Shown here: positions 1 to 8,038 of the stretch, in pieces
How the letters are laid out: each line of letters begins with the position of its first letter
Position numbering within the stretch: position 1 is the first letter of the stretch
Origin: Paenibacillus sp. V4I3
Lineage (GTDB): Bacteria; Bacillota; Bacilli; Paenibacillales; NBRC-103111
NCBI RefSeq assembly: GCF_030817215.1
Contig: NZ_JAUSZA010000001.1
Location: 8,057,501-8,121,500, forward strand
DNA: 64,000 nt
Reading direction: 5' to 3'
The notes under the pieces: generated by a model
Databases searched by the model: none
Told to the model about the DNA's origin: nothing
Seen by the model: only the letters and a program-made list of their open reading frames with translations
Translations under genes and position numbers: made by a program

Positions 1-13
1 AAAATTCTTCGGT

Positions 14-451
14 TTATTCGCAAATTTCAAGCTTGTTTCGTAATTTTGCAATTCCTTTTGAAAGTTCATTACGATTCTTTCCACTCTTAATCCAATCAGG
101 AAGCCTGCTTGCCAAGCTCTGATTTTTATAGGGGATTCTTTCACGCATTGAAGAGTTGATATAATTATCCATAAAATCTAAATGCTCTTTATTATATGCC
201 CAAAGCAAGTTGCTACAACAATTAGTCCTTAACCAAAGATTCAGCCCCATAAAAGTTCCGATCCCCCACGTGCCAACCATTGGGTCACTCAAAACACCAC
301 AACGTTTACATTGGAGAATATATCCGAATTTCCCTTCAATCTTTCTTATCCCTTTACCACATTTCATACAATGGGGGCACTCAATAAGAGTATGATTAAA
401 TAAAAAGTCGTAAACTCTTTCACCAGTATCTTTGAACCTTGAGTTTGTCAT
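14..451 (-). CDS. Zinc-ribbon hypothetical protein
   Basis: The 145-residue product has two CxxC-type knuckles near residues 25-31 (CPHC..C) and 48-51 (CKRC), spaced as in a small zinc ribbon. The rest is a basic, mostly helical C-terminal half with no recognised domain. The start is ATG preceded by AAGGTGATA about 10 nt upstream. I do not recognise a specific function; a nucleic-acid-binding or regulatory role would be inference from the zinc ribbon alone. It ends at the left edge of the window and is the first of a series of small minus-strand genes. Confidence 0.6.
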   Translation of the reverse strand: MTNSRFKDTGERVYDFLFNHTLIECPHCMKCGKGIRKIEGKFGYILQCKRCGVLSDPMVGTWGIGTFMGLNLWLRTNCCSNLLWAYNKEHLDFMDNYINSSMRERIPYKNQSLASRLPDWIKSGKNRNELSKGIAKLRNKLEICE

Positions 452-524
452 AAAAATAATATCACCTTTATATTTACTTGTTCTTCCATCCTCTAATCCA
501 TTTTATCATGAAGTATTGAAAAAA

Positions 525-611
525 ACTGCCCGTTACTTCAACTGACAACGGCAGCCGATCGTGTGCCGGCTGCCGTCATATAGTGTGATTGAACTATAGT
601 TCCTCGTTAGC
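525..611 (+). repeat. Cassette-type hairpin repeat, copy 1
   Basis: CTGCCCGTTA lies at the left, then a perfect 10-bp stem (548-557 with 567-576, arms ACGGCAGCCG and CGGCTGCCGT), then GAACTATAGTTCCTCGTTAG at the right. The right arm touches the stop codon of the minus-strand gene at 612. It is the best-preserved member, together with the copies at 7929 and 16124. Confidence 0.75.
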
Positions 612-1178
612 TCAACTTCGGGTACGCCTGAAACGGTAGATAAGAAAGAAAAGAAGTACAATCAGCACGAGCGGCGCAGCGATCCACCACAGATATCCGG
701 CATCCCTAGTCACCCCAGTGGATTGCTTAGGCATTGTATGCACCGTAGAGTCGATAAACGCCTGGAAAGCCTCACGCTCTTTTTCATCATGATGCTGTAC
801 TTTTCCGTCTTTGATTCGGACCATCCCGTTCGGCCCAGCGATAGGCGTCGGGTAACGTACTTGCTCCGCTTTCTCCAGTAACAACAGAAATTTTCCGTTT
901 TCCCGTTGATACTCATCCGCCCACCCGGTATCGAAGCCGTCAATCCCTGCCACCAAACTAGTCGCAACGTCCCCTCGGTAGACTTTGCTCACTTTGAAGT
1001 CGTAACCTACCCACATCATCTTAGGTTCGCCGCGTCTCTTGGAAAAATCGTACGTGCCTTCCACCACGATAGACGCCTTTGAGATAACATCATCGGCAGG
1101 TAAATCGGCCCAACTTGTCGCATAAACGGGTTCAGCAGTGTTTAAACCTAACAGCAGAAAAAGTAATATTATACGCAT
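612..1178 (-). CDS. Secreted or membrane-anchored protein, unknown
   Basis: I place the start at the ATG at 1178 because it gives a signal peptide (RIILLFLLLGL, then a VYATS cleavage-like site). An in-frame extension to 1307 is possible but has no better ribosome site. The 188-residue product has a beta-rich extracellular part of about 130 residues, containing VSKVYRGD, and a C-terminal transmembrane helix (WWIAAPLVLIVLLFFLIY) followed by an RFRRTRS tail, so it looks like a type I membrane protein with a short basic cytoplasmic end. The family is not recognised. The stop codon abuts a hairpin repeat. Confidence 0.6.
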   Translation of the reverse strand: MRIILLFLLLGLNTAEPVYATSWADLPADDVISKASIVVEGTYDFSKRRGEPKMMWVGYDFKVSKVYRGDVATSLVAGIDGFDTGWADEYQRENGKFLLLLEKAEQVRYPTPIAGPNGMVRIKDGKVQHHDEKEREAFQAFIDSTVHTMPKQSTGVTRDAGYLWWIAAPLVLIVLLFFLIYRFRRTRS

Positions 1179-1311
1179 TCCACGTTTTATATGGATAAGC
1201 ATTAAATTAGTTATATCAGTCATCATATATGCATTCACGCTTTTCAACTCCGTTGACTTTTTCTCTTTCTTTTGATCAAGACGAAACAAAATTTGAATTG
1301 TTTCCACATGA

Positions 1312-1388
1312 TACCCGTTACTTTAACGAAACCAGAAGCAGATGCTGCATGGCGAGTTGTTGCGCTATCGTTCCCCGTTAGCGGAATG
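1312..1388 (+). repeat. Cassette-type hairpin repeat, copy 2
   Basis: The left part is ACCCGTTACTTTAACG and the right part is GCTATCGTTCCCCGTTAGCG; the central stem is short and imperfect (GCAGATGCTGC). It lies about 30 bp beyond the stop codon of the acetyltransferase gene at 1422. Confidence 0.6.
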
Positions 1389-1421
1389 ATCTTGGGAGCA
1401 TGTTACTTTTAATCCTACTAC

Positions 1422-1970
1422 TTAACGCACTTCATAGTCTTTCTTAAGTAATGCATATATGACAGTATCAACAAACCGCTTCCTCCAATAAAAATGTTCC
1501 TTCAATATCCCTTCTTCTCTAAACCCAACTTTCTCAAGTACCTTTCTTGATCCCATATTTTCTGGTTCTACAAATGCTTCAATTCGGTTTAATCCAAGAT
1601 TGTTAAATCCGAATTCATTTATTCTCGGAATCACCTCAGTCATAAAACCTTGCCGCCAATATTCTGGTGATAGTTCATATCCAATTTCAATTTTACAATG
1701 ATTTTTTGCCCAACCATGAAATCCACATGTTCCAATTACTCTGCTTTCCGACCGCAAAGTGATCCCCCAGCGAATTCCTTGATTATTTTCAAATCTCTGA
1801 TTCCATCTGCGAATTAGTTCTTCTGCTTGTTCGATATTCGTAAGACTCTCCAAATCATAAAATTTCGTAACTTCATCCATAGAGAAATATTGGAATATTT
1901 CTTTTGAATCATCTTGTTTAATCTGTCTAAGTACAAATCTTTCTGTTTCTAATATAGGGAATTGAGTCAT
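1422..1970 (-). CDS. GNAT N-acetyltransferase, RimJ/RimL type
   Basis: The 182-residue product fits the RimJ/RimL-like branch of GNAT acetyltransferases. It starts with LETERFVLRQI, has the central strand RVIGTCGFHGW, and continues with IGYELSPEYWRQGFMTEV and NLGLNRIEAFVEPENMGSRK, which correspond to the acetyl-CoA-binding and C-terminal motifs. Members transfer acetyl from acetyl-CoA to protein N-termini or small amines; the substrate here is unknown. The length is normal for the family. The ATG is preceded by AAGGAGAAATAC. It sits as a single gene between two hairpin repeats. Confidence 0.85.
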   Translation of the reverse strand: MTQFPILETERFVLRQIKQDDSKEIFQYFSMDEVTKFYDLESLTNIEQAEELIRRWNQRFENNQGIRWGITLRSESRVIGTCGFHGWAKNHCKIEIGYELSPEYWRQGFMTEVIPRINEFGFNNLGLNRIEAFVEPENMGSRKVLEKVGFREEGILKEHFYWRKRFVDTVIYALLKKDYEVR

Positions 1971-2104
1971 GTATTTCTCCTTCCATGGTTTAGGATATTC
2001 CGCCTAACTAGTGCATCTGCGGAGTTCGTTTATCAAGCTATTCTAAAGATATCATTTGAAGTTCTCTTGATCCATAAATTTCCATAAATTTCCCTTTCAC
2101 AATC

Positions 2105-2178
2105 ATGCTCTACTGCCCGTCCCTCAATGAAAAAGGAGCTGCATCGCGGCACGCTCCTGCACTATCGTTTATTAAGCT
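2105..2178 (+). repeat. Cassette-type hairpin repeat, copy 3
   Basis: CTACTGCCCGT at the left is followed by the stem AGGAGC (2134-2139) with GCTCCT (2153-2158) and then CACTATCGTT. It lies downstream of the frameshifted gene at 2235. Confidence 0.6.
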
Positions 2179-2234
2179 CTCGTTCCAGCTTTATATTAAA
2201 AGTACATCTAACCAGTTAAACCACGGTACCACGA

Positions 2235-3097
2235 TTATATGTCCATACAGTAAGCCAGCCTTTCGGCTTCTAGAGGCAAACCGAGCAAAATAAGTTGATC
2301 GCAGATCGCCCGGATAACTTCGTAATCATCCACTGCTTGGACCTGACAGTCACGGATAAAGCCAAATAACCCTGCTTTCTCCGTGCTAGCAATATACGCC
2401 TTTAATTGTTCTACATTGCAGCCCGGTATTTCCTTCATATGCCACGGGTGATGAGCCGGTCTATTCAGGCCATCAACTGATGTGCCCCGTGCCGTGACTC
2501 CCAATCCATCAGATGTGGGCAGGATCAGTTCGTTCCAGCGTGCTCGCCGTACCTCTTGCATGTAGGCATATCCCTCAGGGATGCACTGAAAGCCGAAGCA
2601 CTGCATAGCCAAGTCACGCACCTCGATCTTCTGCCGTTGCCACTTCTTCCTGTCGAAATCTCGCTCTCTTCCTCGTTGTCCTCATCTTCATCCTCCTGGT
2701 CTCTCAAATAGGACAGGTAATGTTCCTCGGATTCAAAATCGTTCAGCAAAAGCCCTTCATGTTCAGAAAAATGAAGTACGAAAAAATCTCTTATATTGTT
2801 GGCGACTAATTTCGTGCAATTGCCAAAATTCATAGGGTCAACGCGAATGATCGGCGCCAAACTTAAATCAGTCACGGAACCGAAATCCGTCAGGAAGGAA
2901 AAATGAATGCCGCCCATTCCTGTACGTGCGAACATAATCGCGTCAGTTGGAGAACTTCTGTACCCGCCGTTGTCACTCGGGTCAAATTGCAGAAAATAGC
3001 CTGTCGGTGTCTCCAAGTAAGGAACTTTCTGCTTGATCTCCTTCTCCCATGCCATGATCTCACCCAACAATGGCGGTATTTCGTAGGAATGTACCAT
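2235..3097 (-). pseudogene. Frameshifted conserved hypothetical gene
   Basis: Two overlapping reading frames together make one protein of about 285 residues. The first frame runs from the ATG at 3097 (AAAGGAG upstream) through an acidic stretch (QEDEDEDNEEESE). Near 2650-2675 the sensible reading moves to another frame, continuing KKWQRQKIEVRDLAMQCFGF and on to the stop at 2235. The N-terminal half (ETPTGYFLQFDPSDNGGYRS, then SFLTDFGSVTDL) resembles uncharacterised Bacillales proteins of the SUKH/SMI1 kind only loosely. I assign no function. A one-base indel here, or a base-calling error, would explain the break. Confidence 0.55.
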
Positions 3098-3591
3098 GAT
3101 GCTCTCTTCTCCTTTAATCAGTCTATTTTGTTAATTATATATTCTATTTAATGTAAATATCGCCCCTCAACGATGCCCTGTCATCAGGAACGATGTCTCG
3201 TACACCCGGACGCCTACCAAAGTAACCTGTCCTTTACTTCAGTGCCACATCTATAGATGCGTGATATGAATAAAGTTGACGAAGATGGATTATAACAGTA
3301 CTGTTTTCTCCTATCAAGAATTCCTTGATAGTTATCCGAAAAACCTTGATTTATCAATGTTCTTCATACACGCTAATTTAAATTGAAAAAAATCACTAAC
3401 CACTGACGCTATGAACAAATTTGAAGTAATGATAATTAATATCAATTTTTAATTGTACTCCAATGAGTGTTGGGTTCTTTACTAAACGATGAATATGGAT
3501 GTATAATTTGAGTCATTAGAATTATATTAGGGAGCTATGAAACCAAGTCTTTATATGGGCACTTTGACCTGGTGGAGCGAATAGTGCAACC

Positions 3592-3624
3592 GACCTTCTT
3601 TCATTGAGAGAGATGGTCTTTTTT
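3592..3624 (+). terminator. Terminator-like hairpin on plus strand
   Basis: GACC (3592-3595) pairs with GGTC (3615-3618) in an imperfect stem followed by six T. Between about 3,130 and 3,680 I see no gene other than a 15-codon reading frame (3538-3585, start after AGGGAGCT) just before this hairpin. Confidence 0.4.
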
Positions 3625-3684
3625 ACGTCTCTTTCCTTGCAAACAATTATTAACATAAAGTAATTGGGAAGGAAATGATCACTT

Positions 3685-3846
3685 ATGCATATCGATAAAA
3701 TTTTGAATGAGAATCAGACTACAAAAAAAGATTTAAAACAGGAAGATGGATCGTGCGAAGAGTATAATTTTCAAATTTCGGACTTTTCTGAGGAGCGATT
3801 AAATCTATTAGTTGAATGGGTTTTAAAGGGACGAAATGCCAGTTAA
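3685..3846 (+). CDS. Small hypothetical protein (53 aa)
   Basis: This is a plus-strand reading frame with a good ribosome site (GGGAAGGAAATG) before the ATG. The product is hydrophilic and rich in Glu, Asp and Asn, with a likely C-terminal helix (EERLNLLVEWVLKG). It has no recognised domain, transmembrane segment or signal. It is one of very few plus-strand genes in this part, and its stop codon lies inside the start of a hairpin repeat. It could be a real small protein or the front of a broken gene. Confidence 0.4.
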   Translation: MHIDKILNENQTTKKDLKQEDGSCEEYNFQISDFSEERLNLLVEWVLKGRNAS

Positions 3847-3912
3847 CGGAACGAAGGACTGCCACGCGGCAGCCCTTTCGGTATGTAACTATCGTTACCC
3901 CTTAGCGTAATC
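3841..3912 (+). repeat. Cassette-type hairpin repeat, copy 4
   Basis: The stem CTGCC-ACGC-GGCAG is followed by AACTATCGTTACCCCTTAGC. Its right end overlaps the stop codon of the GrpB gene at 3911. Confidence 0.6.
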
Positions 3913-4435
3913 AACGGAGGTTATTTTTCTCGATCAAATTTGCCTTTTGAATTACATCAATAATAAATGGATGCTTGGCATTGGTATAAGCAACCCTGTC
4001 ATGAGGATACTTTTCTGCAAGTTCTTTTTTTAATTGATTGTATTGCTTAAGCGTTTCAGGATGGGTTTTTAAATAATCTCTGAATAGAATATTGTTATTC
4101 CATTCTTCACTTCCATAAACGTAAATATGCAAATGATGCGTTCCTGCTCTCCATTGACCTCTTCTAAAGAACCTTCTGTTAGGGAATTCCTTATGAAAAA
4201 CATGCTCATATCCTATCCCTGCAAGGGGTTCAATAAATGATTCAACTTCTTTTAAATCCTTTACTCCGACCATGAAGTCGATAATCGGTTTTGCTCCTAG
4301 ACCCTGAACAGATGTACTGCCAATATGTTCAATAGCAATTGCTTTATCAGTCATAACATCCTCAATTTTTCTTTTCTCTTCTTGGTAATAAAATGGCCAT
4401 TCATCGTTATATTCTTCAATCTTCACCGTTTCCAT
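3911..4435 (-). CDS. GrpB-family nucleotidyltransferase-like protein
   Basis: The 174-residue product begins METVKIEEYNDEWPFYYQEE and contains IEHIGSTSVQGLGAKPIID, the hallmark of GrpB (UPF0157), a nucleotidyltransferase-fold family, followed by the usual H-rich HHLHIYVYGS segment. The biochemical role of the family is poorly defined. I set the start at 4435 because AGGAGGGAACCT stands directly before this ATG; an in-frame extension to 4582 would only translate the upstream hairpin repeat. Its own repeat follows the stop codon. Confidence 0.85.
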   Translation of the reverse strand: METVKIEEYNDEWPFYYQEEKRKIEDVMTDKAIAIEHIGSTSVQGLGAKPIIDFMVGVKDLKEVESFIEPLAGIGYEHVFHKEFPNRRFFRRGQWRAGTHHLHIYVYGSEEWNNNILFRDYLKTHPETLKQYNQLKKELAEKYPHDRVAYTNAKHPFIIDVIQKANLIEKNNLR

Positions 4436-4464
4436 AGGTTCCCTCCTCTTTGGCTGAGCATCTA

Positions 4465-4543
4465 TTATTTCAACGAAACAAGAGAGTAGATGCCGCGTGG
4501 TAATCTGCTCTCTGATTATCGCGCTATCGTTCCCCGTTAGCAT
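4465..4543 (+). repeat. Cassette-type hairpin repeat, copy 5
   Basis: The stem AGAGAGTAGAT (4481-4491) pairs with ATCTGCTCTCT (4503-4513) with one G-T pair. The right part is GCGCTATCGTTCCCCGTTAG. It lies between the GrpB gene and the acetyltransferase at 4583. Confidence 0.65.
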
Positions 4544-4582
4544 AGAAATTTCAAAAAGGAATACCTTTACCCACTTTTTCAA

Positions 4583-5128
4583 CTAATCTGTAATTTCACG
4601 CTCGTATAAATTTGCGCTCCACCCATGACCGTTGTATCTCCCCTGGAAAACCAATCCTTGACTAAGGTAGTATTGATTTAACACTGGGTTATCCGCCATG
4701 CAGTCTAATCTTAACCATTTTTTTCCTTCGTTCTTTATATAGTCTTCCGCCCAAGTAAGGAAATGGCTTCCGATGCCCTGTCCCTTATACTTCCGCAAAA
4801 CAACTAACCTGTGAATGTAACCAGCATTATCATGAAATAATTCTCCCCATATTTCTTCGTACTTCCACTGTACAGAGAAACAGCCCACAAGCTCACCATC
4901 CAGGTATGCGACAAATACATCTTTCTCACGAATAAATTGCTCCAAATAATTCATCGTAAACGTATCTTCGTTCCACTGAACGATACCTTGCGAGGAGCGA
5001 ATCCATTTAGCTGCTTCTACATATAATTTCTGCACCTCGTCTAAGTCTTCAATTAGAGCTTTTCTAATATCAATCCATTGGCTATTAAGTTTACCTTTAC
5101 TGGGCTTTCGATCTGAAAAATTAACCAA
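4583..5128 (-). CDS. GNAT N-acetyltransferase
   Basis: The 181-residue GNAT protein has IRKALIEDLDEVQKLYVEA at the first strand and helix, the core strand VFVAYLDGELVGCFSVQW, and the acetyl-CoA loop in VLRKYKGQGIGSHFL (the R/Q-x-x-G-x-G/A pattern), then WLRLDCMADNPVLNQYY. The substrate is unknown. The start codon is TTG, fixed by AAGGGGG seven bases upstream; no ATG fits as well. It is a single gene followed by a hairpin repeat. Confidence 0.85.
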   Translation of the reverse strand: MVNFSDRKPSKGKLNSQWIDIRKALIEDLDEVQKLYVEAAKWIRSSQGIVQWNEDTFTMNYLEQFIREKDVFVAYLDGELVGCFSVQWKYEEIWGELFHDNAGYIHRLVVLRKYKGQGIGSHFLTWAEDYIKNEGKKWLRLDCMADNPVLNQYYLSQGLVFQGRYNGHGWSANLYEREITD

Positions 5129-5309
5129 TGCAATTCCCCCTTAAAATAGAAAAGTATTCGGTCATTTGACCAAATACTTTGCCCAGGCGAACGGCTTTTA
5201 TGAAATATGCGCTCCCCCGTAGTGATCTACGTTTTCGCCAGTCACACATACCAAATATTTACTATATTATAAGCTGGAAAATATAAGGAAATCAAGGATT
5301 TTATTGCGC

Positions 5310-5389
5310 TTTACTGTCCGTTATTTCACTAAACAAAAGAGGAGTTGCTGCGAAGCAAGCCTCTCAACTATAGTTATTCGTTAGCGTAA
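5310..5389 (+). repeat. Cassette-type hairpin repeat, copy 6
   Basis: ACTGTCCGTTATTTCACT, then an imperfect stem GAGGAGTTGC with GCAAGCCTC, then CAACTATAGTTATTCGTTAG. The stretch from 5,129 to 5,309 upstream of the acetyltransferase shows no gene. Confidence 0.6.
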
Positions 5390-5532
5390 TGCTCCTTTTT
5401 TCTGCCTGTGATCGGTTCACCACACTGTATCTAACCACAGAGTATCGTTTGACCATAAGATTTAGTTTAGTATATAAAGACAAAGCCACTACTAACAATG
5501 GAGTGGTTTCTTTGATAAGAACTTCTCTTTTA

Positions 5533-5979
5533 TTAGTTCTTAGAATCCCAATCTACATGGTTTCTCCAATCAATCCAGACGGACTTTAATTTGCTAACCA
5601 GCCAATCTCCACCAAAAGTTATTGTACCTTCATGGGAAGCATAAATTATCCAGTCCATTTTATCTGAACACCAATAGCCTTCTCCCCCTATAGCATCATA
5701 GTAACCATAGAAAGGATGCAAGTCTGATATCTGTATTCTATACGACTGACCTGTTTCAAGAAATTCATATATCTGGTCTACTCCATGTTCATTTAAGATG
5801 GTTAGTATACATTCATGCTTAATCTTATCATCCTCAATATAATCAGCATTAAAAGCAATTAGGTCGCTTCTTTTACATTCGTTTAACGGATACCAATATC
5901 GTCTACTTATATCCCATACACTTTCCATTTCATTTCTCCTTGATAAAGAAACTTCATCAGGGATTTGTTCTTTGTCCAA
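5533..5979 (-). CDS. Conserved hypothetical protein (148 aa)
   Basis: The acidic, aromatic-rich protein starts at TTG 5979, chosen because GGAGGG lies six bases upstream. It contains repeated Trp and Tyr (WDISRRYWYPLNECKRSD, GGEGYWCSDKMDWIIYASHE) and ends DWRNHVDWDSKN. There is no signal peptide or membrane segment. The pattern is that of a small soluble domain such as the immunity-like proteins common in Bacillales, but I do not recognise the family. It is followed by copy 6 of the repeat. Confidence 0.55.
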   Translation of the reverse strand: MDKEQIPDEVSLSRRNEMESVWDISRRYWYPLNECKRSDLIAFNADYIEDDKIKHECILTILNEHGVDQIYEFLETGQSYRIQISDLHPFYGYYDAIGGEGYWCSDKMDWIIYASHEGTITFGGDWLVSKLKSVWIDWRNHVDWDSKN

Positions 5980-6019
5980 TTGATACCCTCCAATCGACTA
6001 CTATGATTAAACCCATGTT

Positions 6020-6454
6020 TTATGTAATGTCTTTAAGCAATTCAGTTAAGCCATTAGGATATAAAATCTTATGTCCACGTTCAAAATCATTAACTGATAT
6101 CCATTTAGCGTATGTAATCTTATTACCTTCAATAACCTTGAAGTATTCTACCTCGTATAGATTTGGCTCATTAAATTCAACGAGATATATTTGAGTTATT
6201 TCATGCCCTATATTCTCATCGATTTTAAAAATGTTTTCTATACATTTGACGTGACATTTAATTGTTATTTCGACACCTAGTTCTTCGTGAAATTCTCTAA
6301 CAAGAGTATCTTTCGAGTGTTCCCCAAGTTCGATTGTTCCACCTATTGGTCTGTAGTAAAAGCCATTTCCTTTTGAATGTTTTCCTGATTGTTCTTCGAC
6401 AAGTATTTGTTTGTTACGAGCAACGATTCCTAAAGTATTAGCGCGTGGATTCAA
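6020..6454 (-). CDS. NUDIX hydrolase
   Basis: The 144-residue protein has a clear NUDIX box, GGTIELGEHS...REFHEELG, at about residues 45-67. This box binds the metal and the pyrophosphate of nucleoside diphosphate-X substrates. The N-terminus NPRANTLGIVARNKQILVEE is typical of small MutT-like members. I use TTG at 6454 because AAGGAGG stands eight bases upstream; a GTG at 6511 lacks a ribosome site and would overlap the preceding gene. It probably shares a transcript with the genes at 6498 and 6813. The substrate is unknown. Confidence 0.85.
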   Translation of the reverse strand: MNPRANTLGIVARNKQILVEEQSGKHSKGNGFYYRPIGGTIELGEHSKDTLVREFHEELGVEITIKCHVKCIENIFKIDENIGHEITQIYLVEFNEPNLYEVEYFKVIEGNKITYAKWISVNDFERGHKILYPNGLTELLKDIT

Positions 6455-6497
6455 ATCCTTTTCCTCCTTCAAGCTAAAATTGCTTTTTAAAGCGATG

Positions 6498-6794
6498 TTA
6501 CACCTTATCACGAAGGTAAAATGGCATATATATTGGATTGATTGTAGAGATATTTATTAATTGTTTATCTAAATTCCAATTTACTGGTTGGAGTGATGAA
6601 TAAAACCACACTGTACCTTTATTAATCCAATCCCTTCTGTATTTTTCAAAAGCATTTACGAGTCCATAATTAAAATCATCTACACCATATTCAAAGCCAC
6701 AACAAGAGCAAATATCGTATGACTCATTACCTTTTTCATCATATGGTGGGTTGACTAATTTATCAAAACCGCAAACTAGACATGTGTAATTCAT
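6498..6794 (-). CDS. Small CxxC zinc-finger hypothetical protein
   Basis: The 98-residue protein has CLVCGFDKLVNPPYDEKGNE and then ICSCCGFEYGVDD, a pair of CxxC motifs characteristic of a common uncharacterised Firmicutes family. The remainder (YRRDWINKGTVWF) is conserved-looking but has no assigned role. It sits between a HAD gene and the NUDIX gene with short gaps, so the three are probably co-transcribed. Confidence 0.6.
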   Translation of the reverse strand: MNYTCLVCGFDKLVNPPYDEKGNESYDICSCCGFEYGVDDFNYGLVNAFEKYRRDWINKGTVWFYSSLQPVNWNLDKQLINISTINPIYMPFYLRDKV

Positions 6795-6812
6795 TTAATA
6801 ACCTGCCTTTAT

Positions 6813-7259
6813 TCAATTAGGCTTTTTCATTAACTTACTTATTACTTGGTCTTTAACGCTTTCAGTTATTCCTGTTCCAAACTCAGTTTCCACAAGGAAT
6901 GGCTCTAGGTCACCCATTTTCTCTTCATCATCAATAATGACAAAAAACTCAACATCTTTACAAACATCTAAGAATGCTTTTATTTCGATTCCTCTAATTG
7001 TTTCATTGTCAAAAGAAGGTGTTACATCTATTATGCAATTTTCTATGCCATTTGCTTTAAACATAGACTGTAATTGTGCCAAGGTTCTGCCTTCTCTCCA
7101 TGAAGAAGATATAACTATTTTTGCTCCAGTAACCTTAAGAATCTCTTTTAAATATTGAACACAGTTTTGGTCGAAAGTATGACCAAAATACTTATCACTT
7201 GGTATTAATGAATTTGTTGTAACCAAAACTCCGTCAATATCTAAAAAGATTAACTTCAA
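6813..7259 (-). CDS. HAD-superfamily domain protein
   Basis: The product starts MKLIFLDIDGVLVTTN, with the DxDG nucleophile motif of the HAD fold. KIVISSSWREG follows as motif II and IIDDEE near the C-terminus gives the metal-binding acidic motif. At about 148 residues it matches the small HAD family without a large cap, often annotated as phosphatase-like. I prefer the TTG at 7259 (GGGGTG six bases upstream) over the ATG at 7289, which has no ribosome site. A TATAAT box at 7310-7315 is the likely -10 element for this three-gene group. Confidence 0.75.
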   Translation of the reverse strand: MKLIFLDIDGVLVTTNSLIPSDKYFGHTFDQNCVQYLKEILKVTGAKIVISSSWREGRTLAQLQSMFKANGIENCIIDVTPSFDNETIRGIEIKAFLDVCKDVEFFVIIDDEEKMGDLEPFLVETEFGTGITESVKDQVISKLMKKPN

Positions 7260-7546
7260 CCAATTCACCCCAAATAAAATCTTCTTCATCGACGTATAAT
7301 TGTCACCACATTATACCATATGTTGGAAGTTACATGTTGTCGTATCGCTTCATATTTTACTCATAATAGGTCTGGTAGTCCCTATGGCATATCCAAAAAA
7401 TGATAAACAAAAAAATGGTGGAAACCAGCCCCCACCTCAAACTTACATAACATCATCATAACGACTAGACAGCCTTCTAATGCAACTGCATTGATCAAGC
7501 AATCATCTCAAAAAAGCCGTAGTTCTAACACAAACTTCCACCACAC

Positions 7547-7566
7547 TCTACTGCCCGTTAGCTCAA
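7547..7566 (+). repeat. Cassette repeat, half copy
   Basis: Only the boundary motif CTCTACTGCCCGTTAGCTCA is present, without a hairpin. It stands alone between 7,320 and 7,650, a stretch with no convincing gene. Confidence 0.5.
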
Positions 7567-7656
7567 CAAGTTGCAGATAAATAAAGTAAAAACTTTCGCA
7601 CCTTTATCCTAATGTTAAACAAAAAAATGCTCAATGAATATCCAAAAAGCATTTAA

Positions 7657-7863
7657 TTATTTGAATTTTTGACTTAGGAAACGAAACACCCAATCTATAA
7701 AGATTAGAATAAAAACCGAAATGATAAATTGAAATATATTCGCAATCTTAAATTCTTGGGCTTCACGTCCAACTCCAATAAACAATACAAAAACGGCGGC
7801 AATACACGCATAGAAAAAATAGCGATAAATGATCCCCACCTCCACGACAAACAAGGTTAACAA
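7657..7863 (-). CDS. Small membrane protein, two helices
   Basis: The product of up to 68 residues has two hydrophobic helices, YRYFFYACIAAVFVLFIGVG and ISVFILIFIDWVFRFL, joined by a short polar loop. No family is recognised. The start is unsure: the leftmost TTG at 7863 lacks a ribosome site, while GGAGGTGGGG lies inside the frame about 30 bases later, so the true protein may begin near IIYRYFF. Confidence 0.45.
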   Translation of the reverse strand: MLTLFVVEVGIIYRYFFYACIAAVFVLFIGVGREAQEFKIANIFQFIISVFILIFIDWVFRFLSQKFK

Positions 7864-7928
7864 ATCCCAGAAATCTTAGTGATGAATACGCTAAAATCCA
7901 CAACAGGTTCCGTATTACTTTCTACATT

Positions 7929-8020
7929 ACTGCCCGTTTAGGTGAGAAAACGGTAGCCGATCAACTAACTGGCTACCGTTTCCTAGTATTTATAGAGCTC
8001 TCGTTCCTCGTTAGTTTAAT
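7929..8020 (+). repeat. Cassette-type hairpin repeat, copy 8
   Basis: ACTGCCCGTTTAGGTGAG, then a perfect 11-bp stem (AAACGGTAGCC 7948-7957 region with GGCTACCGTTT 7971-7981), then GAGCTCTCGTTCCTCGTTAG. It ends 18 bp before the stop codon of the gene at 8039. Confidence 0.75.
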
Positions 8021-8038
8021 AGTAGAAAAACTATTGTT

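Noticed and set aside
525..611. Hairpin repeats as standard integron attC sites
   Set aside because: The boundary motifs are direct repeats of CCCGTTA and do not match GTTRRRY/RYYYAAC; no intI-like gene is in the window. Only the cassette-like layout is retained as a hypothesis.
5389..5589. 66-residue plus-strand reading frame
   Set aside because: It starts in a hairpin repeat and overlaps the end of the minus-strand gene at 5533, with no ribosome site.
7384..7461. 25-codon plus-strand frame (MAYPKNDKQKNGG start)
   Set aside because: It has no ribosome site at proper distance and is too short to support without homology.
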